Assembly: GCF_023156535.1 (NCBI RefSeq)
Contig: NZ_JALNMH010000010.1
Coordinates: 1 to 64,000, forward strand
Direction: 5' to 3'
DNA: 64,000 nucleotides
Source: Pseudomarimonas salicorniae
GTDB taxonomy: Bacteria > Pseudomonadota > Gammaproteobacteria > Xanthomonadales > Xanthomonadaceae
The notes below the pieces were generated by a model. The model made no database searches. It worked only from the letters and a program-made list of their open reading frames with translations, and had not been told where the DNA came from. This document shows positions 34,617 to 47,597 of this stretch, piece by piece; positions within the stretch are counted from its first letter, which is position 1; every line of letters starts with the position of its first letter. A program made the position numbers and the translations under genes.

Positions 34617-37600
34617 CTAGCGCCACAGCCTCAGCTGCTCCGGCAACAGACATACGCGGTCGTTGCAGGCCTGGATGCGCAGCGTTGCCGACACGGCTTC
34701 CCCGCTGATCTCCAACACCACGCGTTCCGCGTACAGCCGCTGCGGTTCGTCGAAGACCGAGAGAAGGGTTTCGGCGCCCTGCGGATAGCGGACGTCGAGA
34801 GACTCGCCGCCGGCAGACAGCGCCATCAGACGGGTGGCGATCAGTCGCGGGTTGCCCGGCTCTGCCGCATTGATATGCCAGCCGGGTTGCAGGTCGATCT
34901 GGACGCGCGATCCGTCTGCGCCCGGGGTCGCCAGCATGCGGGCCCTTCCGGCGCCCTCGGCGAAGAAGACGATGGGCGGCGGGCCGTGGCTCTCGGGCAG
35001 ATGGATCACGCGCTGCGCGGTCCAGTCATCGCCTGCGCTGTCCAGCGGCAAGGCGGCAAGTGCCTCTGCGCAGCGGCTCGCGGCGCTTTGCCAGCGCTCA
35101 TCGAAGCGGCGACTGAGCTGGGCCTGCAGGGCCAGGCAGAGGGCGCCCAGCGGTGCGCTCTGCTCGCCGTCGCGCGCCAGGGCGTCAAGCCGGCTGGGTT
35201 CGTTGCCCAGATAGCGCTGCACCGCGGCCTGCAGCAGCTGGGCGCTGCGCTCGAGCAGGGCCGGCTCCAGGGTGCGGGCGTGCAGGTCCAGCAGGGCCTG
35301 GGCAAAGCGGGCGTAATCCTCCAGGCCGCCGTCGACGCGGCCGCTCTGGTCGCGGGCGATGCGACCGCTGGCGGCCTCGAAGCGCGGCCAGAGCGCGCTC
35401 AGGATGCGCTGGGCGTCCGTCTCGGCGCGTGGGTCGAGGCCCGCCTCGGCTGCGCTGAGCAGGGCCGAGGCAAGCCGGGCGTTCCAGCCGGTCAGGGTCT
35501 TGCCGTCGATGAACGGTCGATTGTCCGGGGGGGCGGGGGTGTCCTGCAGGGCCCTGAGCTCGTCGTCCAGTCGGGGCCGGGCAAGTGCGTCGCGGTGCAG
35601 CCGCAGCTGGATGCCGGCTTCCAGCGGATCGGCGTCGAGCATCGGATGCCGCGCCCTCACCTGCGCGGCCTCCGCGGTAGCGCGCAGATAGAAGCCGCCT
35701 TCGACGTCCTCGAAGCGTGCATCGACTGCGCTGGCATACAGCCCATCCGGCTGCCGCAGCCAGTGATCGGTGAAACGACGGGTGGCGGCGGCGATGGCCA
35801 GCCATGCCGGGCGGTTCCAGTGCTGGCCGGCCCTGGCATAGACATCCAGCAGCTGGGCCTGGGTGTACAGCATCTTTTCGAAGTGTGGATGACCCCAGTC
35901 GCTGCGCGTGGCATAGCGGAAGAAGCCGCCGTGCAGCGGGTCGAACAGCCCGCCCGTGGCCATGCGGTCGAGCTGCAGGGCAAGGGCCGCGGCCGCCGGG
36001 CTGTCGAAGCCCTCGCTCAGTGCACGGGCGAGCAGCCAGTCGAGCAGGCCGGGCTCGGGAAACTTCTGCGCGCCTGCGCGGCCCCCGTGGAGGCCATCCC
36101 AGCCGTCGTTGAGGAAGTCTTCAAGCGAGGTCGGCGGCAGGCGCTCGGCCAGCGCGCCCGAGCTGGGCGGGGCAGGGCGGGCGGCCTCCAGTGCGCGCAG
36201 CCCCGAGGCCATTGCGGCCAGTGCCGAGGGGGCGCGCTCACGCATCCGGTCGAGCCGCTGCAGCAGGGACAGCAGGGCATCGCGCTCAAGATAGGAGCCG
36301 ACGAACAGGGGCTCGCCTTGCGCCGATTCGATGACGGTGACCGGCCAGCCGACCTCGCCCCCGGCCAGGCGCTGCAGGCGGATGTAGCGGGCGTCGATCT
36401 CGGGGTGCTGCTCGCGGTCGATCTTGATGGCGTGGAAGCGGGTGTTCAGTAGTTCACCGACGCTTCGGTCGGAGAACGCCTCCTCGGCCATGCGGTGGCA
36501 CCAGTAGCAGGTGGAGTAGCCGATCGAGACCAGGCGCAGGCGATCGCTGTCTGATCCCGGATCCGTGAGCGAGCGCCAGTCGATGGGATTGAAGGCGTGC
36601 TGCAGCAGGTAGGGCGAGTCGGAGTGGATCAGATTGTTGAGGAAGGTGGGGCGCTCGGCGGCGCTGTCCGGCGCTGCCCGGTAATCGCGCAGCCAGGGGT
36701 GCTGGGCAAGTGCTTTCGCAGCGGCCTCGGTGCGCTGCGCCCAGGTGGCGGCGTCCGGTTCGGTGCCGGGTGGTGGAGCGAAGGGCCGGGTGGGCGTGGA
36801 AGGTGGGGCGTCAGGGGCTGGCCGGACCCTCTCCCCCGACCGCTCTCCCGGCGGGAGAGGGGAGCAGGTGGCGACCCGCGACCCGGCAGGCCGGTTGGCT
36901 TGCGATGGCAACGAAGAGCGTGCTTCTGCCGAGGCCTGGGGGTTCGCCCTTCGATACCTCAGGGCGAACGGGCCGTGGCCGGGCGTGGCGGGCTGTGTGT
37001 CCGGGCTTCGGACGGACGTGGCGGGCAGTGCATCCCCGCGTGGCTGAGCCTTGGCGGAGCGTGCGCCTGGGGCGTGAATCCGTGACTGGGTGCCGCCGAG
37101 GGGGCTGGGTTTGTTCCGAAGGTTGGGTGCCCGTTCTTGCTGAGGTATCGAAGTACGAACGGCGGCGGGAGCGTGGGGGTTCGCCCTTCGATACCTCAGG
37201 GCGAACGGTTTCTCGCCGGGTGTGGCGGGAAGCGGATCCAGGCTTCGCTTGGGCGTGGCGATGAGCGTGCCGGGATCGTGTTTCCTGGGCAGAGTGCTGC
37301 GGTTGGGGGTGGGCGCGTCCCCCGGGGTGGGTGACCGTTCGTGCTGAGGTATCGAAGCACGAGCGGTGGCGAGAGCGCGGTGGCTATGCGATTCGTGCCC
37401 GAGGGCGGAAGTGTCATCGCCGGCGTGGTTCGCCCATCGATTCCTCAGAGCCAACGGGTCTTTCCCGGGCGTGGCAAAGGGCGTGGCGATATGTGAGGCG
37501 ATGGGCGTGGCGGGGAGAGCGTCCGCGCCCGGGATCAAGGGCCGTTCGGCCCCGCCGGCGAAGGGGGGCAGCCAGGCGGCGAGGCCCGCATTCAGGGCGA

Positions 37601-37627
37601 GCAGCAAGGTGCCGGAGCGCAGCGGGC

Positions 37628-37631
<4 letters not shown>
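34617..37631 (-). CDS. DUF255 thioredoxin-fold / six-hairpin protein with repeat-derived insert
   Basis: The protein has 1,004 residues from GTG 37631, which overlaps the upstream stop as GTGA. The signal peptide MSPLRSGTLLLALNAGLAAW is followed by about 270 residues that are translated genomic repeats (FALRYRRANP, SIPQQERAP, SPLPPGERSGERV). The family core starts near 320 with LNNLIHSDSPYLLQHAFNPI. The thioredoxin-type pair lies in YSTCYWCHRM (about 374). The rest is an alpha/alpha barrel with GGFFRYATRSDWGHPHFEKM and KTLTGWNARLASALL, as in YyaL/SPATA20. Usual family length is 600-700. The extended frame to 37916 overlaps the neighbour and is rejected. Function in the family is not settled. 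Confidence 0.88.
36828..36863. repeat. CCCTCTCCC palindrome inside a coding sequence
   Basis: CCCTCTCCCCCGACCGCTCT pairs with the following GGCGGGAGAGGGG. This hairpin type is common between genes in xanthomonads. Here it lies inside the DUF255 gene and is read as SPLPPGERSGERV. Confidence 0.7.
36941..37460. repeat. Array of CGTTCGNNCTGAGGTATCGAA palindromes inside a coding sequence
   Basis: At least four palindromes centred on GAGGTATCGAA lie here: 36941-36972, 37133-37165, 37178-37209 and 37336-37371, plus a decayed one at 37428-37455. Flanks are GTTCGCCC/GGGCGAAC or CGTTCGTGC/GCACGA. All lie within the DUF255 gene, and each keeps the frame open. Confidence 0.75.
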
Positions 37632-40750
<3,119 letters not shown>

Positions 40751-40921
40751 CGGAGGGATTCCTCAATCGAATGGACAGCATGCCGGCCGGGCGCTACCGT
40801 GGTCGACGCTTTGCGGGCGTCTATCCGGCCGGCATGGGCGGATTCTCGCACGCCGGGTTCTCGTGCTTGCCCGCGGCCAGGCTGAGGGGCAGGGGCCGGC
40901 ACCAAACTTAGGGGGAACGTC

Positions 40922-43900
40922 ATGCGTAATGCATTGCTGGGACTGGCGCTCGTGGCAGCGGTTGGCGGCGCTCAGGCGGGCGCCGTGGGGCCGACCTTCA
41001 ACAAGGCGTTTGCGCCGGACACCATCGGGCCCGGCAGCAGTAGCGCGCTGACCTTCACCATCGACAACAGCGGCTTCCCGCAGGGTGCGACCTCCCTGTC
41101 TTTTTCCGACTCGCTGCCCGCTGGCGTGACCATCGCCGCCACCGGTGCCGTCAGCAATGGCTGCGGCGGCACATTGGTTGCGCCTGCAGGGACCAGCACG
41201 ATCAACTTCAGCGATGGCGTGGTGGGGGCCAACGGTGTCTGCACCATCGTGGTCGACGTCACTTCGGCCGCGGTGGGCACGCACACCAACGTGTCGAGCG
41301 TGCTGAGCTTCGACACTGGTTCCGGCGTCACTCCGGGTAATTCCGCAACGGATGACCTGGTCGTGGCGGCGGATCGGCCCGGCTTCAGCAAGAGCTTTTC
41401 TCCGTCCGGCGTGGCCTTTGGTGGACGCAGCACGCTCACCTTCCTGATCGACAACTCACTGAACGCTTCGACCGCCTTCAGTGCCCAGTTCACCGATTCG
41501 CTGCCCCTCGGCGTGCGGGTCGCATCGCCGTCCAATGTGTTTACCGATTGCACGGGCGGAAGCGCGGCGGCTGCGCCGGGTGGGTCGACGATTTCGCTTT
41601 CCGATGCAGTCTTGTCGGCGGGCACCCTCTGCACGGTGAGCGTCGATGTTGTGGCCGATGCCGCGGGAATGCTGAACAACCGGTCTGGCTCGCTCACCAG
41701 CCTGGACGGGGGCTTAAATTCGGTTGATTCCGGATTTGCCACCGCCGCGCTGCAGTCCACTGCCGGCGACCTGACCCTGGTCAAGCGTTTCCTCGATGAC
41801 CCGGTAGCCCCCGGCGGGCAGGTCAGGCTGCAGTTCGAGATCGCCAATCGCAGTCGCACCGACAGCGCTACGGCGATCAGCTTCAGCGATGATCTGGATG
41901 CGGCTCTCAGCGGCCTTGTCGTCTCCAGCAGCCTGCCGCTCAACCCGTGCGGTGCGGGCTCCAGCCTCTCCGGCGCCAGCACCCTGACCCTCAGCAGTGG
42001 CACGCTCGCCGCGGAGGCCAGCTGCACCTTCGAGGTCACGCTGGCTGTGCCGACCGGCGCGACGCCGGGCACCTACACCAATACCACCTCCAGTCTGACC
42101 GCCACGCTGGGTGGCTCACCGGGCACCTACTCGGCCGCATCGGATCTGCTGTTCGTGCAGGAAGTGCCGGTGCTTACCATCACCAGCCCCGCCGCTCCGG
42201 TGGCCGCCGGCGATACCTTTGTCGTGACCTACGCGCTGCAGAATGTCTCAACAAGCAACTCCGCGACCGACATTGCCTTCTCCCTGGCACATTCCGATCT
42301 GAGTCCTTCCATCACCATCACGACTCTGCCGGCCGCGGGGTCGTGTGGCGCTGGCTCAATCTTCTCTCAGCAGAATGACTTCCCCACCAGCGGCCAGAAT
42401 TCGTTCCGCGTCCAGTCGGCCCAGCTGGCCCCGAGCGCCAGCTGCAGCTTTGACGTGACCTACCAGGCGGGGGGCGACGCGCCTCCGGGAAACTTCTCCG
42501 CCATGAGCACCGAGGTCAGCGCGACGGTGGGGGGCGGCCCCGTCCAGGGCGGCGGCGATCAGCTCAACGTAACCGTGCTCGCCGCGCCAACCCTGACCCA
42601 CAGCTTCGACCCGAGCACCGTGCGCGCCGGAGATACGGTGGACATCACGTACACCCTGCAGCTGTCCGCCAACTCTCCGGGCGACGCATCGCTGGTCGGC
42701 TTCACCCACGACCTGAACAGCGTGCTGACAGGCCTCACCGCGGTCGGGCTGCCGCAGACGAATGCCTGCGGCACGATCTCAGGCACCGGAAACCTCACGT
42801 TCTCCAACGGCACGCTTGCCGCTGGTGACAGCTGCCAGTTCACCGTGACCGCCCAGGTGCCCTCGACCATTGCTTCGGGAAGCACCACAAGCACGACCTC
42901 GGTCATCACCGCGGAGGTGCTGGGCGCCAGCGTGACCTCGCCGGCCTCGGTGGCGAATCTGGTCGCGTCCAACCTGGTCTACTCTCAGGACGTCACCAAC
43001 GACCCGGTCCGCAAAGGGGACACGGTCACCCTCGAATTCACGTTCCAGAACCGGGGGGCAGACGCGATCACCGGCATCTTCTTCACCGAGGCGCTCAATG
43101 CGGACCTGACCGGGCTGGCGTCCACCAGCGGAACCTTGAATGACGTCTGCGGCTCGGGATCCTCCATCACCGGGACGACCTTGCTGATCTTCACCGGCGG
43201 TAACCTTGCGCCCGGCGGGCAATGTACTTTCTCGGTGACCCTGCAGGTCCCCGCGGGCGCTGCGGTCAACACTTACCCCCTGTCGACCTCGTCCGTCACC
43301 TTCACCGAGAACTCTACCGGCATCACGCTTCCTCCGATGAGCACCACGCTGGAAGTCACTGCCCTGACCTTCGACAAGGATTTCACCGATGACCCGGTGG
43401 CACCGGGTGGGTCCGTAACGCTGCAATACACTATCGAGAACCCCGCCGCGTCCGGCGCGGACGCAATGTCGATCAGCTTCTCCGACAATCTCGGTGCGGC
43501 ACTGTCCGGCCTTGCGGCCACGGGGCTGCCGCAATCGAACGTCTGCGGCACGGGTTCGACACTGTCCGGCACCGGCACCATCGTTCTATCGGGCGGCGTG
43601 CTGGCTCCGGGCGCCAGTTGTACCTTCCAGGTCACGCTCAGCGTTCCCACCGGTGTCGGCGGCAACTTCACCAGCACCAGCTCGGCGCTGGCTGTGGGCG
43701 CAACCGAGGAGGCCCCGCCGGCCAGCGACGTACTCTCGGTCAACCCGGTCACCTTCAGCGCCGCGGTACTCAGTCCCAGCGCCCCGGGAGGCACCACCCA
43801 GCTGCAGTTCACCCTGCAGGATCTGGGCGGCGCGGCACGCAGCAGCCTGGCCTTCTCGATCAATCTCGGCGCCTCGCTTTCGGGCCTGGTGGCCCAGGGG

Positions 43901-45766
43901 CCGCTTCCGTCCTCGCCCTGCGGTGCGGGCTCCACGCTCAGCGGCACCGGCCTGCTGCAGTTGAATGGCGGATCGCTGGCAGCATCGGGAAGCTGCAGCT
44001 TCACGGTGAACCTGGCTGTGCCGGGCGGCGCTGCGGCCGGCGTCTACCCGCTGGTCACCTCCAGCCTCACCGACGCCGGGCTTCAGGTCAGCGCCTCGGC
44101 CTCCACCAGCCTCCAAGTGGTGATTGCCGGCTTCAGCAAGGCCTTCGCGCCGAGTAGCGTCGTGCTGGGGGGCACTTCCACCCTGACTTTCACCATCGAC
44201 AACAGCGCAGCCTCGGTGGGCCTCACCGGGCTTGGCTTCACTGACGCCCTGCCTGCCGGCATGGTGGTCGCCACGCCGGCCAATGCCTCTTCGGGCTGCG
44301 GCGGCACGCTGACCGCAGCGGCCGGCAGCGGAACGGTCAGTTTCAGCGGGGGCACGGTGGGGGCGGGCAATGTCTGCACCCTGCAGGTCGACGTGCGCGC
44401 TAACGCGACGGGATCCCTGGTCAACACCACCGGTGCGCTGCAGACCGCGATCGGCAGCATGGGCAGCGCCTCGGCAACCCTGACCGTGTCTTCGCTGCCG
44501 ACCTTCTCCAAGGTGTTCAGCCCGTCCTCGATCGCCGTGGATCAGGTAAGCACGCTGATCTTCACCATCAGCAATGCCGGGTCGAGCATTGCCCTTACGG
44601 GTCTCGACTTCATCGATTCCATGCCGGACGGCCTGACCGTGGCGAATCCGCCCAATGCCAGCACCACCTGCACCGGCGGTTCGCTGGTGGCGCTGCCGGG
44701 CAGCAGTACGATCAGCTATGGCAACGGTTCGCTCGCGGCTGGCGCCACATGCACCGTCCAGGCCGATGTGCGCGCAGCCGGCGGTGGCACCTATGTCAAC
44801 ACCAGTGGCGACCTGGCTTCTAACGTCGGCAACCTCGGCAATGCGACCGCCACGCTGACCGTCTCCGACGTGCCGCTCAACTTCAGCAAGACGATCAGCC
44901 CGACCGCGGTCCTGCCCGGCGGGCAGGTGACGGTGGACTACCTGATCCAGAACAGCTCGACCACCGTCGCAGTGAGCGCCCTGACCTTCACCGACGACTT
45001 CGCCTCGCTGATCCCCGGCGCGGCTGCGGTGGGGCTGCCTCTGGCCAATCCCTGCGGTACCGGTTCGCAGATCAACGGCACGGGCCTGGTCACCCTCACC
45101 GGTGGCCAGATCGCTGCCGGCGGCCAATGCAGCTTCTCGATCACCGTCCAGCTGCCCGCTGGCGCGGTGCCGGGCAGCTACACCAGCACCAGCAGCGCGG
45201 TGACGGGCACCGGCGGCACCGGGACCGCGGCGGGTCCGGCAGCCAGCGCGCCCATCAACATCGTGGCCCTGCCGACCTTCACCAAGCAGATGCCGCCGTC
45301 CGCGCAGCCGGGCACCCTGATCCCGCTGACCTTTACGCTGAGCCAGCCGGCCAACGGTGGCAATGTCACCGGCCTTGCCTTCACCGACGACCTCGAGGCC
45401 TTCATCCCCGGCGCGCGGGCCGAGGGCCTGCCGCAATCGAACGTCTGTGGCGCCGGCTCGCTGCTCAGCGGAAGCGCGGTGGTGATGTTCCAGGGCGGCA
45501 GCCTCAACGCCGGCCAGAGCTGCACGTTCGTGGTCTCGGTGCGCCTGCCCGCCAACCTCGTCGGCACGAACTTCACCAACGTCACCAGCCCGCTGAGCGG
45601 GTCCTTTGGTGCCGTGGCGGTGAACGGCGGCCCGGGCAGCGCCGCCAGCAGCGGCCTGTCGCTCCAGTCCCAGCGCACCGCCATCATCCCCGTCGGCGGC
45701 TGGCCACTGGCCTTGATCATGGTCGGCCTGCTCGGCGCCATCGGTGCCGGTCGGCTGCGGCGGTAG
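40922..45766 (+). CDS. Large surface protein of twelve DUF11-like modules with C-terminal sorting signal
   Basis: The protein has 1,614 residues with signal peptide MRNALLGLALVAAVGGAQAG. It consists of twelve beta-sandwich modules of 120-135 residues, each opening with a line like FSKSFSPSGVAFGGRSTLTF (variants at about 25, 150, 285, 415, 555, 685, 815, 940, 1065, 1190, 1315 and 1450) and containing CGxGSxLSGTG and CTFxVTLxVP strands. This is the DUF11/DUF7933 type of repeat. The last 30 residues read IPVGGWPLALIMVGLLGAIG then AGRLRR, like an IPTL-CTERM tail: motif, membrane helix, basic end. A cell-surface or adhesive role is inferred. It stands alone and is followed by a strong hairpin. Confidence 0.88.
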   Translation: MRNALLGLALVAAVGGAQAGAVGPTFNKAFAPDTIGPGSSSALTFTIDNSGFPQGATSLSFSDSLPAGVTIAATGAVSNGCGGTLVAPAGTSTINFSDGVVGANGVCTIVVDVTSAAVGTHTNVSSVLSFDTGSGVTPGNSATDDLVVAADRPGFSKSFSPSGVAFGGRSTLTFLIDNSLNASTAFSAQFTDSLPLGVRVASPSNVFTDCTGGSAAAAPGGSTISLSDAVLSAGTLCTVSVDVVADAAGMLNNRSGSLTSLDGGLNSVDSGFATAALQSTAGDLTLVKRFLDDPVAPGGQVRLQFEIANRSRTDSATAISFSDDLDAALSGLVVSSSLPLNPCGAGSSLSGASTLTLSSGTLAAEASCTFEVTLAVPTGATPGTYTNTTSSLTATLGGSPGTYSAASDLLFVQEVPVLTITSPAAPVAAGDTFVVTYALQNVSTSNSATDIAFSLAHSDLSPSITITTLPAAGSCGAGSIFSQQNDFPTSGQNSFRVQSAQLAPSASCSFDVTYQAGGDAPPGNFSAMSTEVSATVGGGPVQGGGDQLNVTVLAAPTLTHSFDPSTVRAGDTVDITYTLQLSANSPGDASLVGFTHDLNSVLTGLTAVGLPQTNACGTISGTGNLTFSNGTLAAGDSCQFTVTAQVPSTIASGSTTSTTSVITAEVLGASVTSPASVANLVASNLVYSQDVTNDPVRKGDTVTLEFTFQNRGADAITGIFFTEALNADLTGLASTSGTLNDVCGSGSSITGTTLLIFTGGNLAPGGQCTFSVTLQVPAGAAVNTYPLSTSSVTFTENSTGITLPPMSTTLEVTALTFDKDFTDDPVAPGGSVTLQYTIENPAASGADAMSISFSDNLGAALSGLAATGLPQSNVCGTGSTLSGTGTIVLSGGVLAPGASCTFQVTLSVPTGVGGNFTSTSSALAVGATEEAPPASDVLSVNPVTFSAAVLSPSAPGGTTQLQFTLQDLGGAARSSLAFSINLGASLSGLVAQGPLPSSPCGAGSTLSGTGLLQLNGGSLAASGSCSFTVNLAVPGGAAAGVYPLVTSSLTDAGLQVSASASTSLQVVIAGFSKAFAPSSVVLGGTSTLTFTIDNSAASVGLTGLGFTDALPAGMVVATPANASSGCGGTLTAAAGSGTVSFSGGTVGAGNVCTLQVDVRANATGSLVNTTGALQTAIGSMGSASATLTVSSLPTFSKVFSPSSIAVDQVSTLIFTISNAGSSIALTGLDFIDSMPDGLTVANPPNASTTCTGGSLVALPGSSTISYGNGSLAAGATCTVQADVRAAGGGTYVNTSGDLASNVGNLGNATATLTVSDVPLNFSKTISPTAVLPGGQVTVDYLIQNSSTTVAVSALTFTDDFASLIPGAAAVGLPLANPCGTGSQINGTGLVTLTGGQIAAGGQCSFSITVQLPAGAVPGSYTSTSSAVTGTGGTGTAAGPAASAPINIVALPTFTKQMPPSAQPGTLIPLTFTLSQPANGGNVTGLAFTDDLEAFIPGARAEGLPQSNVCGAGSLLSGSAVVMFQGGSLNAGQSCTFVVSVRLPANLVGTNFTNVTSPLSGSFGAVAVNGGPGSAASSGLSLQSQRTAIIPVGGWPLALIMVGLLGAIGAGRLRR

Positions 45767-45775
45767 CAGGTAGAG

Positions 45776-45800
45776 GCCGGGCGCATCGGTTGCGCCCGGC
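45776..45800 (+). terminator. Hairpin after the large surface protein
   Basis: A perfect 10-base stem GCCGGGCGCA / TGCGCCCGGC with a 5-base loop (TCGGT), 9 bases after the stop. There is no T run, only TGTCTG. It is probably an intrinsic terminator or mRNA-end stabiliser. Confidence 0.65.
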
Positions 45801-46112
45801 TGTCTGCCCTTGGGGCGTCTGCTTCTTCGGTTACCGGTCAGACACGACGTGGATCTTGGTTGGCCAGCTTGGCGAACGGAGCCGTGTGGGCTACCTACCG
45901 GCTCCGCCAAACCGCCGCGAGGATGCCGGGCCCAAGGTGCATCGATTCCAGCCCTGACAGGCGTAAGCTGTCCGTTTCAGTCGCACCTGTGCACGCAGCG
46001 TGCCCGGCATTTGCACGCGAAATTCGTAAGCGTGCGGCAGCTCGGGCAGCGCGCAGCCGTGCCGAGCGCAATTTAACTGCCGCCCGGCATCCATGCAGGA
46101 AGACGTTTTGGT
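45801..46112. other. Convergent intergenic region, no gene seen
   Basis: These 312 bases lie between the surface-protein terminator and the 3' end of manC. A plus frame at 45860-46297 and other short frames show no motif. GC content drops after 46,000, which fits a junction between old and acquired DNA. Confidence 0.5.
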
Positions 46113-47522
46113 TTAGCCAGTGCGCCCGTAGACGTCTTCGAACCGCACGATATCGTCCTCGCCCAGGTAGCTCCCCGACTGGACTTCGATCAGCTCCAGC
46201 GGCAGCTTTCCGGGATTCTCCAGGCGATGAACCACTCCAAGGGGTATGTACGTACTCTGGTTTTCAGTCAGAAGCAGGGTTTCGTCACCACGGGTGACCT
46301 TGGCCGTGCCGCTCACCACGATCCAGTGCTCGGCCCGATGATGGTGCATCTGCAGGCTGAGCTGACCCCCCGGCTTGACCGTGATCCGTTTGACCTGGAA
46401 GCGTTCCCCGCTATCTATTGAATCGTATGCGCCCCAGGGGCGGTAAACTTTCCGGTGCCAGGTCGCGTGACTGCGCCCGCCCTGCTTGAGCTGTCCGACG
46501 ACGTCCTTGACCTTCTGCACCTGATCCCGATGCCCCACCATGATGGCATCGTCGGTCTCCACCACGACCACGTCTTCCAGACCCACCATGGCAATCAATC
46601 GCTGGCCGTAGGCGTAGGTGTTGCGGCAGTCGATGGCCAGGACATCGCCGCGGTGCGCGTTTCCGTTTGCGTCCTGGTCCGAGACCTCCCAGAGCGCAGA
46701 CCACGAACCGAGATCGCTCCAGCCGGCGTCGAGGGGCACGACTTCCACGCCCGAGCTGCGCTCCATGACCGCGTAATCGATCGAATCCGCCGGGCATGCG
46801 CTGAAGGCGTCGAGCTCCAGCCGGACAAAATCGCTGTCATGTTCCGCGCTCGACAGGGCTTCTCGACAGGCAGCGTGCATCTCCGGATGCAGCCGTTCCA
46901 GTTCGGCAAGGTAGTGAGAGGCCCGAAACAGGAACATGCCGCTGTTCCAGAAGTAACCACCCTCCGCCAGATATGCCTCCGCGGTGGTTGAATTGGGTTT
47001 CTCGACGAAGCGTTCCACCGGCATGGATTCGCCGGAGCCGCTGGCCTTGATATACCCATAGCCGGTTTCCGCCCTCGCCGGGACGATGCCGAAGGTGACC
47101 AGCGTTCCGCGTTCGTCGGCAGCACGGGCGGCGACCCCCACAGCGATGTGGAAGGCTTCCTCGTTCTTCAGGACATGGTCGGACGGGAGCACGAGCAGCA
47201 GGGGGTCTTCGCCTTCGGCCATGGCATGCATTGCGGCGACCGCAATGGCCGGTGCGGTGTTGCGTGCCACCGGCTCCAGCAGGATCCCCTGTGGCTTGGC
47301 ACCGACCTCCCGGAGTTGTTCGGCGACCATGAACCGATGTTCCTGGTTGGCGACGACGATCGGGCCGGAGGCCGTCAGCCGCGCTACCCGATTCCAGGTC
47401 GCCTGGAGCATGGTGTGCTCCCCGGTGAGGGGCAGAAACTGCTTGGGGTAGGCCTCGCGGGACAGCGGCCATAGCCGCGTGCCTGAGCCGCCGGAAAGGA
47501 TGACCGGGACAATGTTATGCAT
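46113..47522 (-). CDS. manC: Mannose-1-phosphate guanylyltransferase / mannose-6-phosphate isomerase
   Basis: A 469-residue bifunctional enzyme of full length. The N-terminal nucleotidyltransferase motif is GGSGTRLWPLSREAYPKQF (residue 11), with VLPSDH (about 113) and FVEKPN (about 171) further on. The C-terminal cupin (RPWGAYDSI, HHHRAEHWIVVSGTA, ENQSTYIPLGVVHRLENPG) holds the metal-binding isomerase site. It makes fructose-6-P into mannose-6-P and mannose-1-P into GDP-mannose, the precursor for gmd/rmd. The intermediate mutase step would be done by the enzyme at 55304. The gene lies 76 bases after the sulfotransferase-like gene on the same strand. Confidence 0.95.
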   Translation of the reverse strand: MHNIVPVILSGGSGTRLWPLSREAYPKQFLPLTGEHTMLQATWNRVARLTASGPIVVANQEHRFMVAEQLREVGAKPQGILLEPVARNTAPAIAVAAMHAMAEGEDPLLLVLPSDHVLKNEEAFHIAVGVAARAADERGTLVTFGIVPARAETGYGYIKASGSGESMPVERFVEKPNSTTAEAYLAEGGYFWNSGMFLFRASHYLAELERLHPEMHAACREALSSAEHDSDFVRLELDAFSACPADSIDYAVMERSSGVEVVPLDAGWSDLGSWSALWEVSDQDANGNAHRGDVLAIDCRNTYAYGQRLIAMVGLEDVVVVETDDAIMVGHRDQVQKVKDVVGQLKQGGRSHATWHRKVYRPWGAYDSIDSGERFQVKRITVKPGGQLSLQMHHHRAEHWIVVSGTAKVTRGDETLLLTENQSTYIPLGVVHRLENPGKLPLELIEVQSGSYLGEDDIVRFEDVYGRTG

Positions 47523-47597
47523 GGCTAAGAAAGCTGGACTCGTAAAGGACAGGCGCGAAAGGGTATCGCAATCGCCATCGCAGTGCGGAAGGCTGGG

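Noticed and set aside
34029-36452. 807-codon plus-strand frame
   Set aside because: It lies opposite the S74 and DUF255 genes, and its Arg/Gly/Gln-rich translation has no motif. Long antisense frames are expected in GC-rich DNA.
36941-37460. Regularly spaced repeats that could suggest a CRISPR array
   Set aside because: Repeat units are palindromes of varying flanks and spacing, lie within an open reading frame, and have no cas genes nearby.
43586-45910. 774-codon minus-strand frame
   Set aside because: It is antisense to the large modular surface protein and mirrors its repeats. It has no start signal and no family motif.
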